From positions 4,482,000-4,545,999 of the forward strand of contig NZ_AP025305.1 of the NCBI RefSeq assembly GCF_036492635.1: a stretch of DNA of 64,000 nt, in the 5' to 3' direction. Below the pieces are notes generated by a model. That model was not told where the DNA came from. It was given only the letters and a program-made list of their open reading frames with translations, and did not search any database. The translations under genes were made by a program, and so were the position numbers. Of this stretch, positions 26,257 to 36,329 are shown piece by piece (position 1 is the first letter of the stretch; every line of letters begins with the position of its first letter). The stretch comes from Aureibacter tunicatorum (lineage in GTDB: Bacteria; Bacteroidota; Bacteroidia; Cytophagales; Cyclobacteriaceae).

Positions 26257-28956
26257 CTATAGCGGTTTGCCCCAATCTTTGTTTGGTTGATCTCCAAGCC
26301 AAATTTCCAATAAACCTCCTTTTGTATAGTCGTCATGGCTAAACTGAAAAGCCTCATGATTATCTCCATTCAACTTAACCGATTGGATATACATATTCTC
26401 TTTACTATTGTTATGCGTCTTGATCACAAAGCTTTCTCCTGAATAGTAATCCGAATTCAACTGAATAGTGATCTGATCGAACACAGGACTTGTAATGTCA
26501 TACTTAGGCTTTTGCTCCAAGCTGCCTTTCACGTCAAACAACCCTATCGACATCAAAGCGCTCACGCCACCCATCTGCCCTTGATCTTCATCATGGCCTC
26601 CGTAGCCTTTATCCGGAGTAATTCCTCCATAAGCTTGCTCATTGACTTTTCTCACCCAATACTGTGTCAAATAAGGCTTGCCCGCATGGCTGAACACATG
26701 GGCATTGGAACAACCCGGCTGGTTCGCATAACTAACATAGCCATCGCTATAGCCAAAGACAAAGTCATCGCCTTCGGCCTGTTCAAAAGCATGATTAAGC
26801 TTATCCGAAAACTGATCCTTGCCTCCCATTAAGTCCACTAATTGAGGTATCGCATGAGAAATCCCCCATGTGCCTTGCCAAGCATTCGCTTCTATCCAGC
26901 CTGAACCATTCAAAGGATCGTCATGTAACCATTGTCCGTTCGCAGTCTTTGGAAACAAGAGTTTTTGATCTTCCCTGAAAATCTGCTTCCAGCCCTTGGA
27001 ACGTCTTTCAAATTCTCTGGCATCTGACTTTTTTCCTAGCTTGACAGCCACTTGAGCCAATCCCCAATCCTGAAACGCCCATTCAATCGTTTTACCGGCA
27101 TTATCAGGGCACCATCCATTCTTGATATAAAATTCCAAATCCTCGGAACTTTCAAAACTCATCATTCCTCCCGGCAAATGATTGGATTTCATCAATTTAA
27201 AAGCATCGGCAGGCTTGGCTTTCGTCAAAAGGTCTTTCATGATAGCACTTGAAAGCATATTGGAGGCAGGAGTTCCTGTCATAATAAACGAGTATCCGCC
27301 CACACACGCACCTCTAGGCAATAGCTTTCCATTTTTAGCATATTGAACCAAGCAAGCTGAGAAATCATCCAAAACTTCCGGCCACGCCAGTCCCCAAAGC
27401 ACATTCAGATTCCACTGAGTCAACCACAAGGCATCAAAGCTATACATGTTGAATTTCGCTTTGCCATTCTTATCCATAGGCAGTTTGCGAACTTTCTTGG
27501 ATACGGAAGTTCTCTTATCAACATATTCTCCATGCGTGTAATCAGGATAATATCCATTGGCGTCGTTGATGATATGCCTTCCTAACAACACATGCCATAA
27601 ATCGGTGTAAAATTTAGTTTTCTGAGGAATCGTACCGCCTTGCACATCAATCTTAGCCATCTTTTCATTCCATATAAGCTGAGTCTCCGATTTCACTTTG
27701 TCAAAATCCCAATGGCTGAGTTCATTCTCCAAGTTGTAGATCGCATTTTCCACACTTGTGAATGATATGCCTATTTTCATTTTCAAGGTTCCTATTCCCT
27801 CTTGGAATTTCAAATTGAGCCTAGCTTCATTGCCCTTTACGGAAGACTTCCCTTCTGTCAAAGCATCGCCAACCCAAGAATCAGCGTCTTGAATCGGATG
27901 ATCAAATTCAACCACGCAGTAAACATCAATGGAATCTGGTCCTCCCCAAAATCTATCCACCGACTTAAGACTTCCAACAAGTCTTTGATCAGATACTTGT
28001 TTCAGGTCTGCTTCCGTCATCGTCGCATTTCCAAGTTTGCTGCCCAGATCAACGATCATGCGGGGCTCAACTTCTGCGTCCACATAATTCATTCGATAAA
28101 ACGAGACTCTTTCCGTCGCTGTATACTCCGTCCAAACATTGTATCTTTCAAGAAACAGTTTATGATACCCTGGTTGGATGACCTCATTTTCATGCTTGAA
28201 AGCCGATTTCCACGACTCTTCTCCGCCGCCAACTTCCACATCGCCGACATTAGGCATTATATTCACACCCGAAATCATCCAATCATTGATCTGGTTGAAA
28301 CCTCTTATCTCCATAGAGTTGTAATTGTAACCTCCACCTCCTTGATTTTTATTTCGAGTATACGCGGCAGCGGCTACCATACCAAATGGCCGAGCTCCCG
28401 GAGTGCAATAAAACCATCTGCCTCTGGTCGTTTCAATATACGGATCAACCCAACTAACATAATCCTCAAAATCCTCTTGCGCTTGATAAACCTCAAACTC
28501 CGATAAACCTATATCTTTGCCCTCACCATCAGTCGCTTCAAATTTCACCCAAGAGATTTCCTTGGTAGGGAAAGTGATTTCCTTTGCAGATCCATCCACT
28601 GGAATAGCTGTGACGCTTATAGTACTGCCATCGCTAAAGTGCAAAGTCCCTCCAATCAAATTCTCATTAATATCAGGTCGGTCATAAAGCCTAATCTTAT
28701 TCGTTTTGACTGGCTTTTCCCAATCTAGCTGAACCCAAGGCAAATACATCACTCCCCAAGAGTGCACATAGCCTTTGCAAGCCCATTCTCCTTTGCCTTT
28801 TTCCATGATGATCCCATCAATCACATGATCAGGCCCAAAGTCCTCAGATAGGTAACTGGACGCTGATACTTTAGCTTGAGGGGCAATGTTTGAAGGAGTG
28901 GCGTATGCCGCCAAATTCACAAACATTGCAATAATCGCTATCGATAATGCCCTCAT
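26257..28956 (-). CDS. GH92 family alpha-1,2-mannosidase-like glycoside hydrolase with N-terminal discoidin-like domain
   Basis: 899 residues, longer than a bare GH92 enzyme (about 750). A signal peptide (MRALSIAIIAMFVNLAAYA) is followed by a galactose-binding/F5-8C-like beta-sandwich (about 22-155, NIAPQAKVSASSYLSEDFGP) and the GH92 catalytic region from WVDPYIETTRG. Family signatures include CTPGARPFGMV, GFNQINDWM and GGHDEDQGQMGGVSALMSIG, the last corresponding to the conserved acidic DxGQM site. GH92 enzymes are calcium-dependent exo-alpha-mannosidases acting on N-glycans and mannans. The gene overlaps the preceding lipoprotein gene by 4 bp and ends the operon. Linkage preference cannot be told from sequence. 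Confidence 0.93.
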   Translation of the reverse strand: MRALSIAIIAMFVNLAAYATPSNIAPQAKVSASSYLSEDFGPDHVIDGIIMEKGKGEWACKGYVHSWGVMYLPWVQLDWEKPVKTNKIRLYDRPDINENLIGGTLHFSDGSTISVTAIPVDGSAKEITFPTKEISWVKFEATDGEGKDIGLSEFEVYQAQEDFEDYVSWVDPYIETTRGRWFYCTPGARPFGMVAAAAYTRNKNQGGGGYNYNSMEIRGFNQINDWMISGVNIMPNVGDVEVGGGEESWKSAFKHENEVIQPGYHKLFLERYNVWTEYTATERVSFYRMNYVDAEVEPRMIVDLGSKLGNATMTEADLKQVSDQRLVGSLKSVDRFWGGPDSIDVYCVVEFDHPIQDADSWVGDALTEGKSSVKGNEARLNLKFQEGIGTLKMKIGISFTSVENAIYNLENELSHWDFDKVKSETQLIWNEKMAKIDVQGGTIPQKTKFYTDLWHVLLGRHIINDANGYYPDYTHGEYVDKRTSVSKKVRKLPMDKNGKAKFNMYSFDALWLTQWNLNVLWGLAWPEVLDDFSACLVQYAKNGKLLPRGACVGGYSFIMTGTPASNMLSSAIMKDLLTKAKPADAFKLMKSNHLPGGMMSFESSEDLEFYIKNGWCPDNAGKTIEWAFQDWGLAQVAVKLGKKSDAREFERRSKGWKQIFREDQKLLFPKTANGQWLHDDPLNGSGWIEANAWQGTWGISHAIPQLVDLMGGKDQFSDKLNHAFEQAEGDDFVFGYSDGYVSYANQPGCSNAHVFSHAGKPYLTQYWVRKVNEQAYGGITPDKGYGGHDEDQGQMGGVSALMSIGLFDVKGSLEQKPKYDITSPVFDQITIQLNSDYYSGESFVIKTHNNSKENMYIQSVKLNGDNHEAFQFSHDDYTKGGLLEIWLGDQPNKDWGKPL

Positions 28957-30098
28957 ATTTTTTCCGATTTTGAGTCTCCCAATATCAACTGAGTAGGAAC
29001 ACTGATAAATCTTGGTCTGTAAATGCTTGCGTCGGTAAACAAGTCTTCAAACACTAGCGTGTTCACATTGTACGAAACTAAAATTCTACCGTCTTTCTCC
29101 AATTGCGGATGTATCATCGCATTGTAAGTATACACAGTGCTGTCCGCATCTTGCTCGGTTGTTCTGTATATATTGACCTTATTGTCCCAATTACCGAAAG
29201 GCTCATCGGATGTGAATGTATAAATATCCGGTTCGCCTATGCCTCTTTGCTGAGTCAACAATACGAAAGAATCTTTCATCTTAACTACATTGAACTGTTC
29301 TGAAATCTGCACAGTAGACAAGCCTCCCATCGGTTGTGTAGACATTGGGTTGTCATTCCAGCCACTGCCATCGAAAAACTCCCAATCCTTTTCCAGACTT
29401 CCTTGTTTAGCTCTAGCCACGTGAGCTACTGAATTTCCTTCGTCTGTAGCTTGAGCCCCGTAGATATATACAAATTCGCCATCTTCAACCACCGCATGTC
29501 CATAATGAACTCCATTGTCATTGGAATAAGGGATATCGTATCTTTCCAATATTGAAAAGTCCTCCAATGAATAAACCAATAAATCCGTAGACAACCATTC
29601 AAAGCCCCAAATGCTATTCGGGTCTCGCTGGAAAAACTCAGACATGAAAACATATAGCTTACCGTCTTTTTCAAATCCTGTTCCCGGCCAATACCAATGA
29701 TCATCAGCAAACGGTTCGGCAATAGCCTCGTTATGTCCATCCAAAGTATTGAATATTGGCTTGATGCCTCCATCCAAACCATCCAAGATCATGAAGCTAT
29801 TATGTATGAATGGAGGATCTTTCTCCTCTCTTGTATTATCAACAACTTTATCTAAAAATGAGTCTCCAAACAAAAACAATGATCTTCCATCGCTCAAAGG
29901 AATGGAATAAGTTCCGTCAGCGCCAGTAATTTGCCCATCCACTTCAGACATGAACATCTTTGTAAATGCCGAGTCGATATAAACGCTGGCGTTGGTCAAT
30001 TCCTCAGATTTTTCAACTCCACTATTATTAGAATCACTATTTTGACAAGAAAACATTGAGGCCAAAGCCAATGCGCAAAACAAAAAATTTAATCTCAT
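28953..30098 (-). CDS. DUF5005/DUF4185-like beta-propeller lipoprotein
   Basis: 381 residues with a lipobox (SMFSCQN, Cys near residue 18), so exported and probably surface- or outer-membrane-anchored. The body has repeated beta-propeller-like blades with motifs SLFLFGDSFLD, HWYWPGTGFEKDGKLYVFM and HYGHAVVEDGEFVYIYG, resembling DUF5005/DUF4185 proteins and, more distantly, the propellers of GH43/GH117-type enzymes. A glycan-binding or hydrolytic role in the PUL is likely, but no reaction is established. It overlaps the GH92 start by ATGA (4 bp) and lies 21 bp after the esterase gene. Confidence 0.8.
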   Translation of the reverse strand: MRLNFLFCALALASMFSCQNSDSNNSGVEKSEELTNASVYIDSAFTKMFMSEVDGQITGADGTYSIPLSDGRSLFLFGDSFLDKVVDNTREEKDPPFIHNSFMILDGLDGGIKPIFNTLDGHNEAIAEPFADDHWYWPGTGFEKDGKLYVFMSEFFQRDPNSIWGFEWLSTDLLVYSLEDFSILERYDIPYSNDNGVHYGHAVVEDGEFVYIYGAQATDEGNSVAHVARAKQGSLEKDWEFFDGSGWNDNPMSTQPMGGLSTVQISEQFNVVKMKDSFVLLTQQRGIGEPDIYTFTSDEPFGNWDNKVNIYRTTEQDADSTVYTYNAMIHPQLEKDGRILVSYNVNTLVFEDLFTDASIYRPRFISVPTQLILGDSKSEKI

Positions 30099-30119
30099 AC
30101 CACTTCAATTAAAAAACTA

Positions 30120-32081
30120 TCAATCAAAATCATAATGTTTGCCTTCCGTCGACAGCACCAAAGTATCAGTCCTGAAGGGATGTGCCGGCAAGCCACTATC
30201 TTTTCCATACAAATTCATCTCTCCGGGATTATCTTCCCAAAGATATCTCAATGCCGATGGTCTATCATCCGCATTTGCCCTTACTTCCACCTTATTGCTT
30301 GCAAGCAATTTCGCTTTTGCCCAAGCAAATTCTCCGGATTCGCCAGACAAGACGAATCCTCTTACATATCCATATTTTCCTTTGACTTCCAAATCTTGAT
30401 CAAAGGTCAAAATCACACTCTTCTCCTTGTATTCGACCTTCTCTAATCTCGGGCCTTGTTGATAACAAGAGCCCCTGTCATAAACCATTGACAACACCCC
30501 TTCTGCCAGCCTTCTTCCGACCTCCTGCTTATTATGCGGATGTATATCATAAGCGTCTCCAAGATCTATAGCTGTCGCCATGCACACTTGCTCGACCTTA
30601 TCCGAAACACGTTGTTGCGATTCTCTCAACTCCGCCCACTCGCTGTCCGCGTATGAATCCTTCTCAAGATTAAAATTGGCCAGTTGAACAATCGCAAAAG
30701 GCAAATCAGGCTTTGAGAATGTTCTTCTCCAGTCCTCAATCATTGCTTCAAGCAGTTTTTCATAGTCCGCCGCTCTGGAAACATTCGACTCTCCTTGATA
30801 CCAGATCACGCCTTTAATTTTCATATCGGCCAAAGGAGCGAGCATCCCATTATACAAAACGGAAATAGAGCTAAACGGGCTCACATTGACAATATCAGGA
30901 ACTTCAAAACCATCCGTTTCCAATCTATAGTCTTCCTGATAAACCCATTCACCAGATAAAATATCCGAAGCGAATAATGGATGAAAATTCAAACCGCCAT
31001 TATCGCCAATGTCAAATACTCTAAGAACTAACACATTGCCTTTAGCTTTAAGGTCATCAGTAGCGACCTTGTAATGCCTCCAAACTTTATTGCCAAATGT
31101 TTCTCCTACCTTTAACCCATTGACCCAAGCGATATCATAGTCATCGATAAGATTCAAGTCCAACAATAAAGTATCTCCTTCGAAGCCTTCAGGAATATCA
31201 AATGACGTTTTGAACCATACGGCTCCATCATAATCTTCCAATCCGGCATTTTCCCAATAAGCGGGTAAATTTATCGGCTTCCATTCCGAGAAATCATGAA
31301 TCGGCGAATACCACTTTTCATTCAATCCCTCGCCTTTCAAATAATGTTTGTCATCCCAGTCTTTCCTAAATACTGAAAACGCTTGTTCTACTTCCTCAAA
31401 ATACTTGTCTTGAGAATTCACAAGCACTCCCTGAAATTCTGGAAACTTCTCCAATGCTTCTTTTGACATCCAAGGCTCGATAGCGGTTCCGCTCCAGTTC
31501 ACTGAAATAAGACCAACAGGCACGTCAAGCGAATCCGACAAATTCTTTCCAAAAAAGTATCCGACAGCGCTCAAGTCTTTCACTCGATCACCTGTGGCAT
31601 AGAGCCAACCTTCGCCAGCGATATCCTTGCGAGGAAGTCCATCCATTCTGCTCTCCACATTGAAGAATCTGATATCTTTTGAATCGGCGGATTTTGCCAC
31701 TTGATCGGCATACGGAAACATGCCCACAGAATACTCCATATTCGATTGTCCCGCGCAAAGCCAAATATCGCCAAAAGCAACATCTTCCAACTCTATGCTT
31801 TTTCCATCGTTGCTGATCGATATTAAATGATTCCTTCCAGCTTTCTGGGGAGGCAAAGACAATTGCCAATCCCCTTTTCCATCTACACTCGTTCGAGCAA
31901 CTCTGCTTCCGTCAAGGCAAACCGACACTTTACTGCCGGGACGAGCTTTGCCTTTAATGACATTAACCTCACCTCTTTGCAAAACCATGCCACTGGAGTA
32001 GTAATCAGACATTTCCAATCCAAAAGCCGGCGCTTGCAATCCGCATAAAAAAGCCAATATGGCGACAATTAAACTACGCAT
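30120..32081 (-). CDS. Secreted sialate O-acetylesterase family protein (SGNH fold)
   Basis: 653 residues with a signal peptide (MRSLIVAILAFLCGLQAPAFG). The SGNH/SASA esterase motifs are split by an inserted domain: block I CAGQSNMEYSVG near residue 110 (Ser nucleophile), block III GVIWYQGESNV, and block V DAYDIHPHNK with the catalytic Asp/His. The insert (about 255-375, with WFKTSFDIPEGFEGDTLLLDL) resembles a galactose-binding-like jelly roll, as in many Bacteroidota SASA proteins. The enzyme should remove O-acetyl groups from glycans in the periplasm so exo-enzymes can proceed. It lies 19 bp after the MFS gene. Substrate (sialic acid or another acetylated sugar) is uncertain. Confidence 0.9.
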   Translation of the reverse strand: MRSLIVAILAFLCGLQAPAFGLEMSDYYSSGMVLQRGEVNVIKGKARPGSKVSVCLDGSRVARTSVDGKGDWQLSLPPQKAGRNHLISISNDGKSIELEDVAFGDIWLCAGQSNMEYSVGMFPYADQVAKSADSKDIRFFNVESRMDGLPRKDIAGEGWLYATGDRVKDLSAVGYFFGKNLSDSLDVPVGLISVNWSGTAIEPWMSKEALEKFPEFQGVLVNSQDKYFEEVEQAFSVFRKDWDDKHYLKGEGLNEKWYSPIHDFSEWKPINLPAYWENAGLEDYDGAVWFKTSFDIPEGFEGDTLLLDLNLIDDYDIAWVNGLKVGETFGNKVWRHYKVATDDLKAKGNVLVLRVFDIGDNGGLNFHPLFASDILSGEWVYQEDYRLETDGFEVPDIVNVSPFSSISVLYNGMLAPLADMKIKGVIWYQGESNVSRAADYEKLLEAMIEDWRRTFSKPDLPFAIVQLANFNLEKDSYADSEWAELRESQQRVSDKVEQVCMATAIDLGDAYDIHPHNKQEVGRRLAEGVLSMVYDRGSCYQQGPRLEKVEYKEKSVILTFDQDLEVKGKYGYVRGFVLSGESGEFAWAKAKLLASNKVEVRANADDRPSALRYLWEDNPGEMNLYGKDSGLPAHPFRTDTLVLSTEGKHYDFD

Positions 32082-32100
32082 AGCTTTGCATTTAAAATGA

Positions 32101-33513
32101 TTAAGAAACTGCAGTCTTAAGATTCTGCTTTACTTGGCCATCTTGTTTAGTCCATTCTTTTTCAATTTCCTTAAATGACTTCTCTTTCGTCTCAGGAATG
32201 AATTTCCATACAAACATCAACGACAATACCGCTGAGCCTAGAAAAATGCCAAAGGTTATCATTTCCCCCGCGCTTTCCAGCAACATTGGGAACAACTGCG
32301 ACACCACAAATACCGCTGTCCACAAACTCAGCACAGCCAAAGACATCGCTTTGGATTTAATGCTTTGAGGAAAAATCTCCGAGATAAGCACAAAGGTCAC
32401 AGGTCCCCAGGAAATCGCGAAAAATGCAATGAATGCCAAAATCGAGATAAACACAAGAATGCTTTCTTGCATGCCTGAGTAAAAGCAGAAAGTAACGCAA
32501 CCTAAAGAAACACTCATCCCTATTGACCCAAGCAACAAAAGAAATCTTCTCCCGGCTTTATCAATAAGCCAAATCGCCAATATAGTAAATGCAAAATTGA
32601 TCAAGCCAATGCCCACAGTTTGCATCATAGCCATCTCAGATCCGCCTCCAAGCTTCTTGAAAATCTCAGGAGCATAATACAAAATAGCATTGATCCCCGT
32701 AGTCTGGGAAAAAACGGCCAATATCAAGCCACAGATAACAATCGTTCTGTATCTGGCATGAAACAATGTCTTCCAACTTGAATCCTCTTGATTATTTTCC
32801 GCTGAACTGCTGCTTAACATTTCCTCAAACTCGCTTTTAACAAACTTTTCCCTTTTGATCTTCCTAAGTTCCGTCAAAGCCGTTTTTTTCCTTGATTTCG
32901 AGATAAGCCACCTTGGAGATTCAGGCAATACTATCAATGCCAAGCCAAAAGCCAAAGCAGGCAATAATTCAACCAAAAACATCATTCTCCAGCCTGTCTG
33001 AAGTTGCCAAGAATCAGTTCCCAATCCAGAAATATAAGAATTGGAAATATAGGTAATCAAAATTCCCACTACCATTCCCATTTGGAACAAAGACACCATC
33101 TTCCCTCTCGATTCATTGTCGGAAATATCCGAAATATACATTGGACATAATACCGTAGACATCCCAATCGCAAGTCCACCTAGTATTCTTGCGAAAATCA
33201 AAGCTGAAAAGCTTGGTGGATATGCGGTTAATGCAGAAGAAGCAAAGAAGAATACAGCGATAAGCATCATTACCTTTTTTCTTCCATATTGCTCCGCCAA
33301 ATTGCCCGCTCCCAAAGCTCCCAAAGCGCAACCCAAAAGCATGGATGAAATCACCCAACCTATGCCTGCGGACGACAATTCAAAATACGATTCCAACTGG
33401 CTAATCGCTCCTGAAATCACGGCAGAATGAAACCCTGCCAGAAAACCTCCCATGGAGGCTACGAGACAGAACAATAATGTTCTATCTCCTCCTTTATATT
33501 GATCAATACTCAT
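32101..33513 (-). CDS. Sugar-porter family MFS transporter
   Basis: 470 residues with 12 predicted helices. Sugar-porter signatures are clear: GRKKVMML after helix 2, PESPRWLI after helix 6, QTTGINAILYYAPEIF in helix 7 and PETKEKSFKEIE at the C terminus. It should be an inner-membrane proton symporter for a hexose or small oligosaccharide. Between the isomerase and the esterase of the PUL, it probably imports mannose released in the periplasm; the lack of a PTS agrees with the ROK kinase supplying phosphorylation. Spacing is 60 bp from manA and 19 bp to the esterase. Confidence 0.94.
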   Translation of the reverse strand: MSIDQYKGGDRTLLFCLVASMGGFLAGFHSAVISGAISQLESYFELSSAGIGWVISSMLLGCALGALGAGNLAEQYGRKKVMMLIAVFFFASSALTAYPPSFSALIFARILGGLAIGMSTVLCPMYISDISDNESRGKMVSLFQMGMVVGILITYISNSYISGLGTDSWQLQTGWRMMFLVELLPALAFGLALIVLPESPRWLISKSRKKTALTELRKIKREKFVKSEFEEMLSSSSAENNQEDSSWKTLFHARYRTIVICGLILAVFSQTTGINAILYYAPEIFKKLGGGSEMAMMQTVGIGLINFAFTILAIWLIDKAGRRFLLLLGSIGMSVSLGCVTFCFYSGMQESILVFISILAFIAFFAISWGPVTFVLISEIFPQSIKSKAMSLAVLSLWTAVFVVSQLFPMLLESAGEMITFGIFLGSAVLSLMFVWKFIPETKEKSFKEIEKEWTKQDGQVKQNLKTAVS

Positions 33514-33573
33514 CTCAAAAAATAATTTTATCCAAAAAAATAAATTGTACTGGTCAAAAAGCTCTTATAGCCT

Positions 33574-35349
33574 CTAGCCTCTCACAAATGCCTTGATCGT
33601 TGCGATCTTTTTGCCTTCGCTTTCTCCATACGGACTGATAATATACTGTCCCACTTGCGCCGGAACGATAAATGTCTCCGCATAGTGAACAACAAATGGC
33701 TCGAAAGCGTCAGTAGGGCTCTCCACTATTGCTTCCTGCCCTTCTACCAAGTTCAAGACATTTACGATTCCATTTGTATCATGGATGACAGGCTTTGAGA
33801 ACCAATGCCTTCTGGTTTCAATAAATTCGGTCTTATGCAATCCAGTTCTTTCCTCTAACCAGCCATCGCCTTCGGCTACTTTTCGAATGTCGTTATAAAG
33901 TTCCTCCTGCACAAAGTCTTCGTCTCTATCCCAATTGATCACTTTCTCGCCTCTTTCCACATTGATCGGCCTTGGCTTGCCATCCAAGCCCAATCTTCCC
34001 CAATCCCACAGTTTAAATGTGAAAATGTATGGAGTGGCAGAAATCTCAAGCACCATGCCTCCTGTTCCCGAACAATGAACCGTTCCATTAGGAATCAAGA
34101 TATGATCATGTTTCTTCACTGGAATCTTATTGACAAATTTATCAGCATCAAAGTCGCAATTTCCAGCTTGAGCTTCATGCAACTGATGAATCATTTCTTT
34201 TGGATTGATGCCTTTATTCACGCCGATATAAACGCTCGCTTCTTCATCCGTATCCAACATATAATAACTTTCATCTTGCGTATAGTTCATCCCAAATTCT
34301 TGCTGAATATACTCTGTAGTCGGATGAACCTGCAAGCTTAGGTTGCCCCCTTCCATCGTATCCAAGAAATCAAAACGTATAGGGAATTCATCTCCAAATC
34401 TAGCATAGACCACATCTCCCAACAACTCTCTTGGTTGCTGAAACACCAAATTCACCGACGGAATTTCAAATGTATCTTCACCTACCTTGAACATCAAGCT
34501 ATTCTCTTCCGGCACGCAATCAAAACACCAAGCGAAATTATCCACTTCTCGATCCAAATCGCAAACATCTTTCATCCACTGCCCGCCCCAAGGTCCCGGA
34601 TCGAAGAAAGGCACTACTCTAAACGGTCGTTTCGCTGTTTCGTCCAACCCTTGGCGAATTGCCTGACCGCTAAGCATCTTAGGATTCTCTTCAATATTGG
34701 TATCCAAGAAATAATCTACTTTGGAATAAATATCTTTCTTTACTCTATCGCAAACTCTCCAATCAACAAAAAAGCCTCTCTTATACATTTCGGAGAATGC
34801 CTCTTCTGAATTCGACATCCCAAGGTTTGTCACTTTATTAGCTCTCATTCTTAATTGGATATTCCAACGAGCCATGTCTACATGAAGCAATACTGTTGGT
34901 TTTTCAACCAATGAAGAAGCTCCCGGTCCATACACCAACACATCTCCTCCAGCCGACTCTATCAAATCCACTCCAGATGATCGTTGGTCGGCATCAAAGA
35001 AATCCTGAATATCCAAGCGAGTCATATACCCAAAAACCCTGTCGTCAGTAACATCCTTCCAAGTCATGTCCTTGATCGCATCCTCGTCTTTGAATAGGTC
35101 CATCGTATTGACAAACACAGCAGGCTCCAATCCTTGCAGGCCTTCGATCAGCTCCTCATGCAACACGCCTTGATAGGTTTCCACAACAATAATATTCTTC
35201 GCATTTTTATTGAGAGTTTTTTTTATCTCATCAACAATTACCGGCCAACCTTTGAATATTTCGTCATTGGTATTCAATTCCACATTGGGAAGCTTATCAT
35301 AATTAGACTTCTTTGCGTACTTCACTCTGCTTTCTTCAATAGTTAACAT
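33574..35349 (-). CDS. manA: Extended class I mannose-6-phosphate isomerase
   Basis: 591 residues, about 200 more than classical ManA. The C-terminal part from PFFDPGPWGGQWM (about residue 239) is the type I phosphomannose isomerase cupin pair, with zinc-site motifs LQVHP, the Glu in DESYYML and IPNGTVHCSG. It interconverts mannose-6-phosphate and fructose-6-phosphate. The N-terminal ~230 residues (IIVVETYQGVLHEEL, VLLHVDMARWNIQ, FFVDWRVCDRVKK) look like a nucleoside-kinase-type alpha/beta domain that lacks a Walker A loop; similar long isomerases exist in other phyla. The gene overlaps the ROK kinase by 7 bp. It starts the cytoplasmic handling of PUL sugar. Confidence 0.9.
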   Translation of the reverse strand: MLTIEESRVKYAKKSNYDKLPNVELNTNDEIFKGWPVIVDEIKKTLNKNAKNIIVVETYQGVLHEELIEGLQGLEPAVFVNTMDLFKDEDAIKDMTWKDVTDDRVFGYMTRLDIQDFFDADQRSSGVDLIESAGGDVLVYGPGASSLVEKPTVLLHVDMARWNIQLRMRANKVTNLGMSNSEEAFSEMYKRGFFVDWRVCDRVKKDIYSKVDYFLDTNIEENPKMLSGQAIRQGLDETAKRPFRVVPFFDPGPWGGQWMKDVCDLDREVDNFAWCFDCVPEENSLMFKVGEDTFEIPSVNLVFQQPRELLGDVVYARFGDEFPIRFDFLDTMEGGNLSLQVHPTTEYIQQEFGMNYTQDESYYMLDTDEEASVYIGVNKGINPKEMIHQLHEAQAGNCDFDADKFVNKIPVKKHDHILIPNGTVHCSGTGGMVLEISATPYIFTFKLWDWGRLGLDGKPRPINVERGEKVINWDRDEDFVQEELYNDIRKVAEGDGWLEERTGLHKTEFIETRRHWFSKPVIHDTNGIVNVLNLVEGQEAIVESPTDAFEPFVVHYAETFIVPAQVGQYIISPYGESEGKKIATIKAFVRG

Positions 35350-36287
35350 ATCTCCTCGACTTTTTCTTGTTGATTCAAAAAATACTCAGCGCTTAACAAC
35401 GCCGAAGCATGCACATACTCGGCCGGTGCTATCAATAGTTGCTCAAAGTCAAACCATCCTTTATCGGCCAAGTTTTGTTTTATTTTGGGAATAATAATGT
35501 CTGCGCTCTTCATGATTCCTCCGCCAATGACTACTATCTTAGGATCGTAGGCATATACCAAATTCGCCAAAGCGGTGCTCCACACCATGATGCAATGATC
35601 GACAACTTTAACGGCTCCTGCATCTCCTCTACGATATTTAAGGAACAATTGGTAAAAATCATGGTCTACATATTCTTCAGCTATGCTTTCAGGCAATACG
35701 CTTCTGATGATATTCGGCAAATTCCAAGAAGAAGCCTCAGCCTCAGCGCAACCGACATTTCCGCAATTGCACTGCAAGCCATCATACTTCAAGCTAATGT
35801 GTCCTCCTAGAATACCTCCTCTAAAATGGCTGCCTCGCATAAGTTCGCCTCCAACAACTGCTGAAGTGCCAATGCCCGTGCCCAATGTCATCATCACCAC
35901 ATCGTCAAAACCTTGGGCCGCTCCATATTTCCACTCGCCAACCATGGCGCATCGGGCGTCATTATCCATAAAAAGCGGTTTGGACCAATTTCTCCATGCC
36001 CAAAGCCTCAAATCCATGGAAACGGCATCATTATACTTGTCGTTGATTGTCAAAAGCCTAGCTTCTTTGACATCCACAATTCCTGGGATAGACACTCCTA
36101 TGCCACTGAAATCAAGCACGCCATTGCTTGTCAACAAATCATCAATCACTTCTTTCAACTCCGGCAACTTGTCTTCCAGTCCTTTGTCTGAATGCGAATC
36201 AAGTTCCCTTTCTTCTATAATTTGTCCTGATCGAATCAAGCCTATCTTTATCTTGGTACCTCCAAGATCCAACCCAATAGTATGCAT
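35343..36287 (-). CDS. ROK-family sugar kinase, probable mannokinase/glucokinase
   Basis: 314 residues. ATP-binding motif LDLGGTKIKIG at the N terminus, catalytic DNDARCAMVGEWKYG, GTGIGTSAVV and the ROK zinc motif CNCGNVGCAEAEAS are all present, so it should be an active hexokinase-type enzyme. Next to ManA (7-bp overlap) and an MFS sugar porter, phosphorylation of mannose to mannose-6-phosphate is the most consistent job, though glucose or fructose cannot be excluded. It follows susD by 42 bp. Confidence 0.92.
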   Translation of the reverse strand: MHTIGLDLGGTKIKIGLIRSGQIIEERELDSHSDKGLEDKLPELKEVIDDLLTSNGVLDFSGIGVSIPGIVDVKEARLLTINDKYNDAVSMDLRLWAWRNWSKPLFMDNDARCAMVGEWKYGAAQGFDDVVMMTLGTGIGTSAVVGGELMRGSHFRGGILGGHISLKYDGLQCNCGNVGCAEAEASSWNLPNIIRSVLPESIAEEYVDHDFYQLFLKYRRGDAGAVKVVDHCIMVWSTALANLVYAYDPKIVVIGGGIMKSADIIIPKIKQNLADKGWFDFEQLLIAPAEYVHASALLSAEYFLNQQEKVEEIC

Positions 36288-36329
36288 AGCTAAAAAATTT
36301 TCTCGTTTCAGAATTTCTCTAAAAAACCA

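Noticed and set aside
27802-28506. 234-codon open frame on the + strand opposite the GH92 gene
   Set aside because: Shadow of a well-supported GH92 coding sequence with no recognisable domain.
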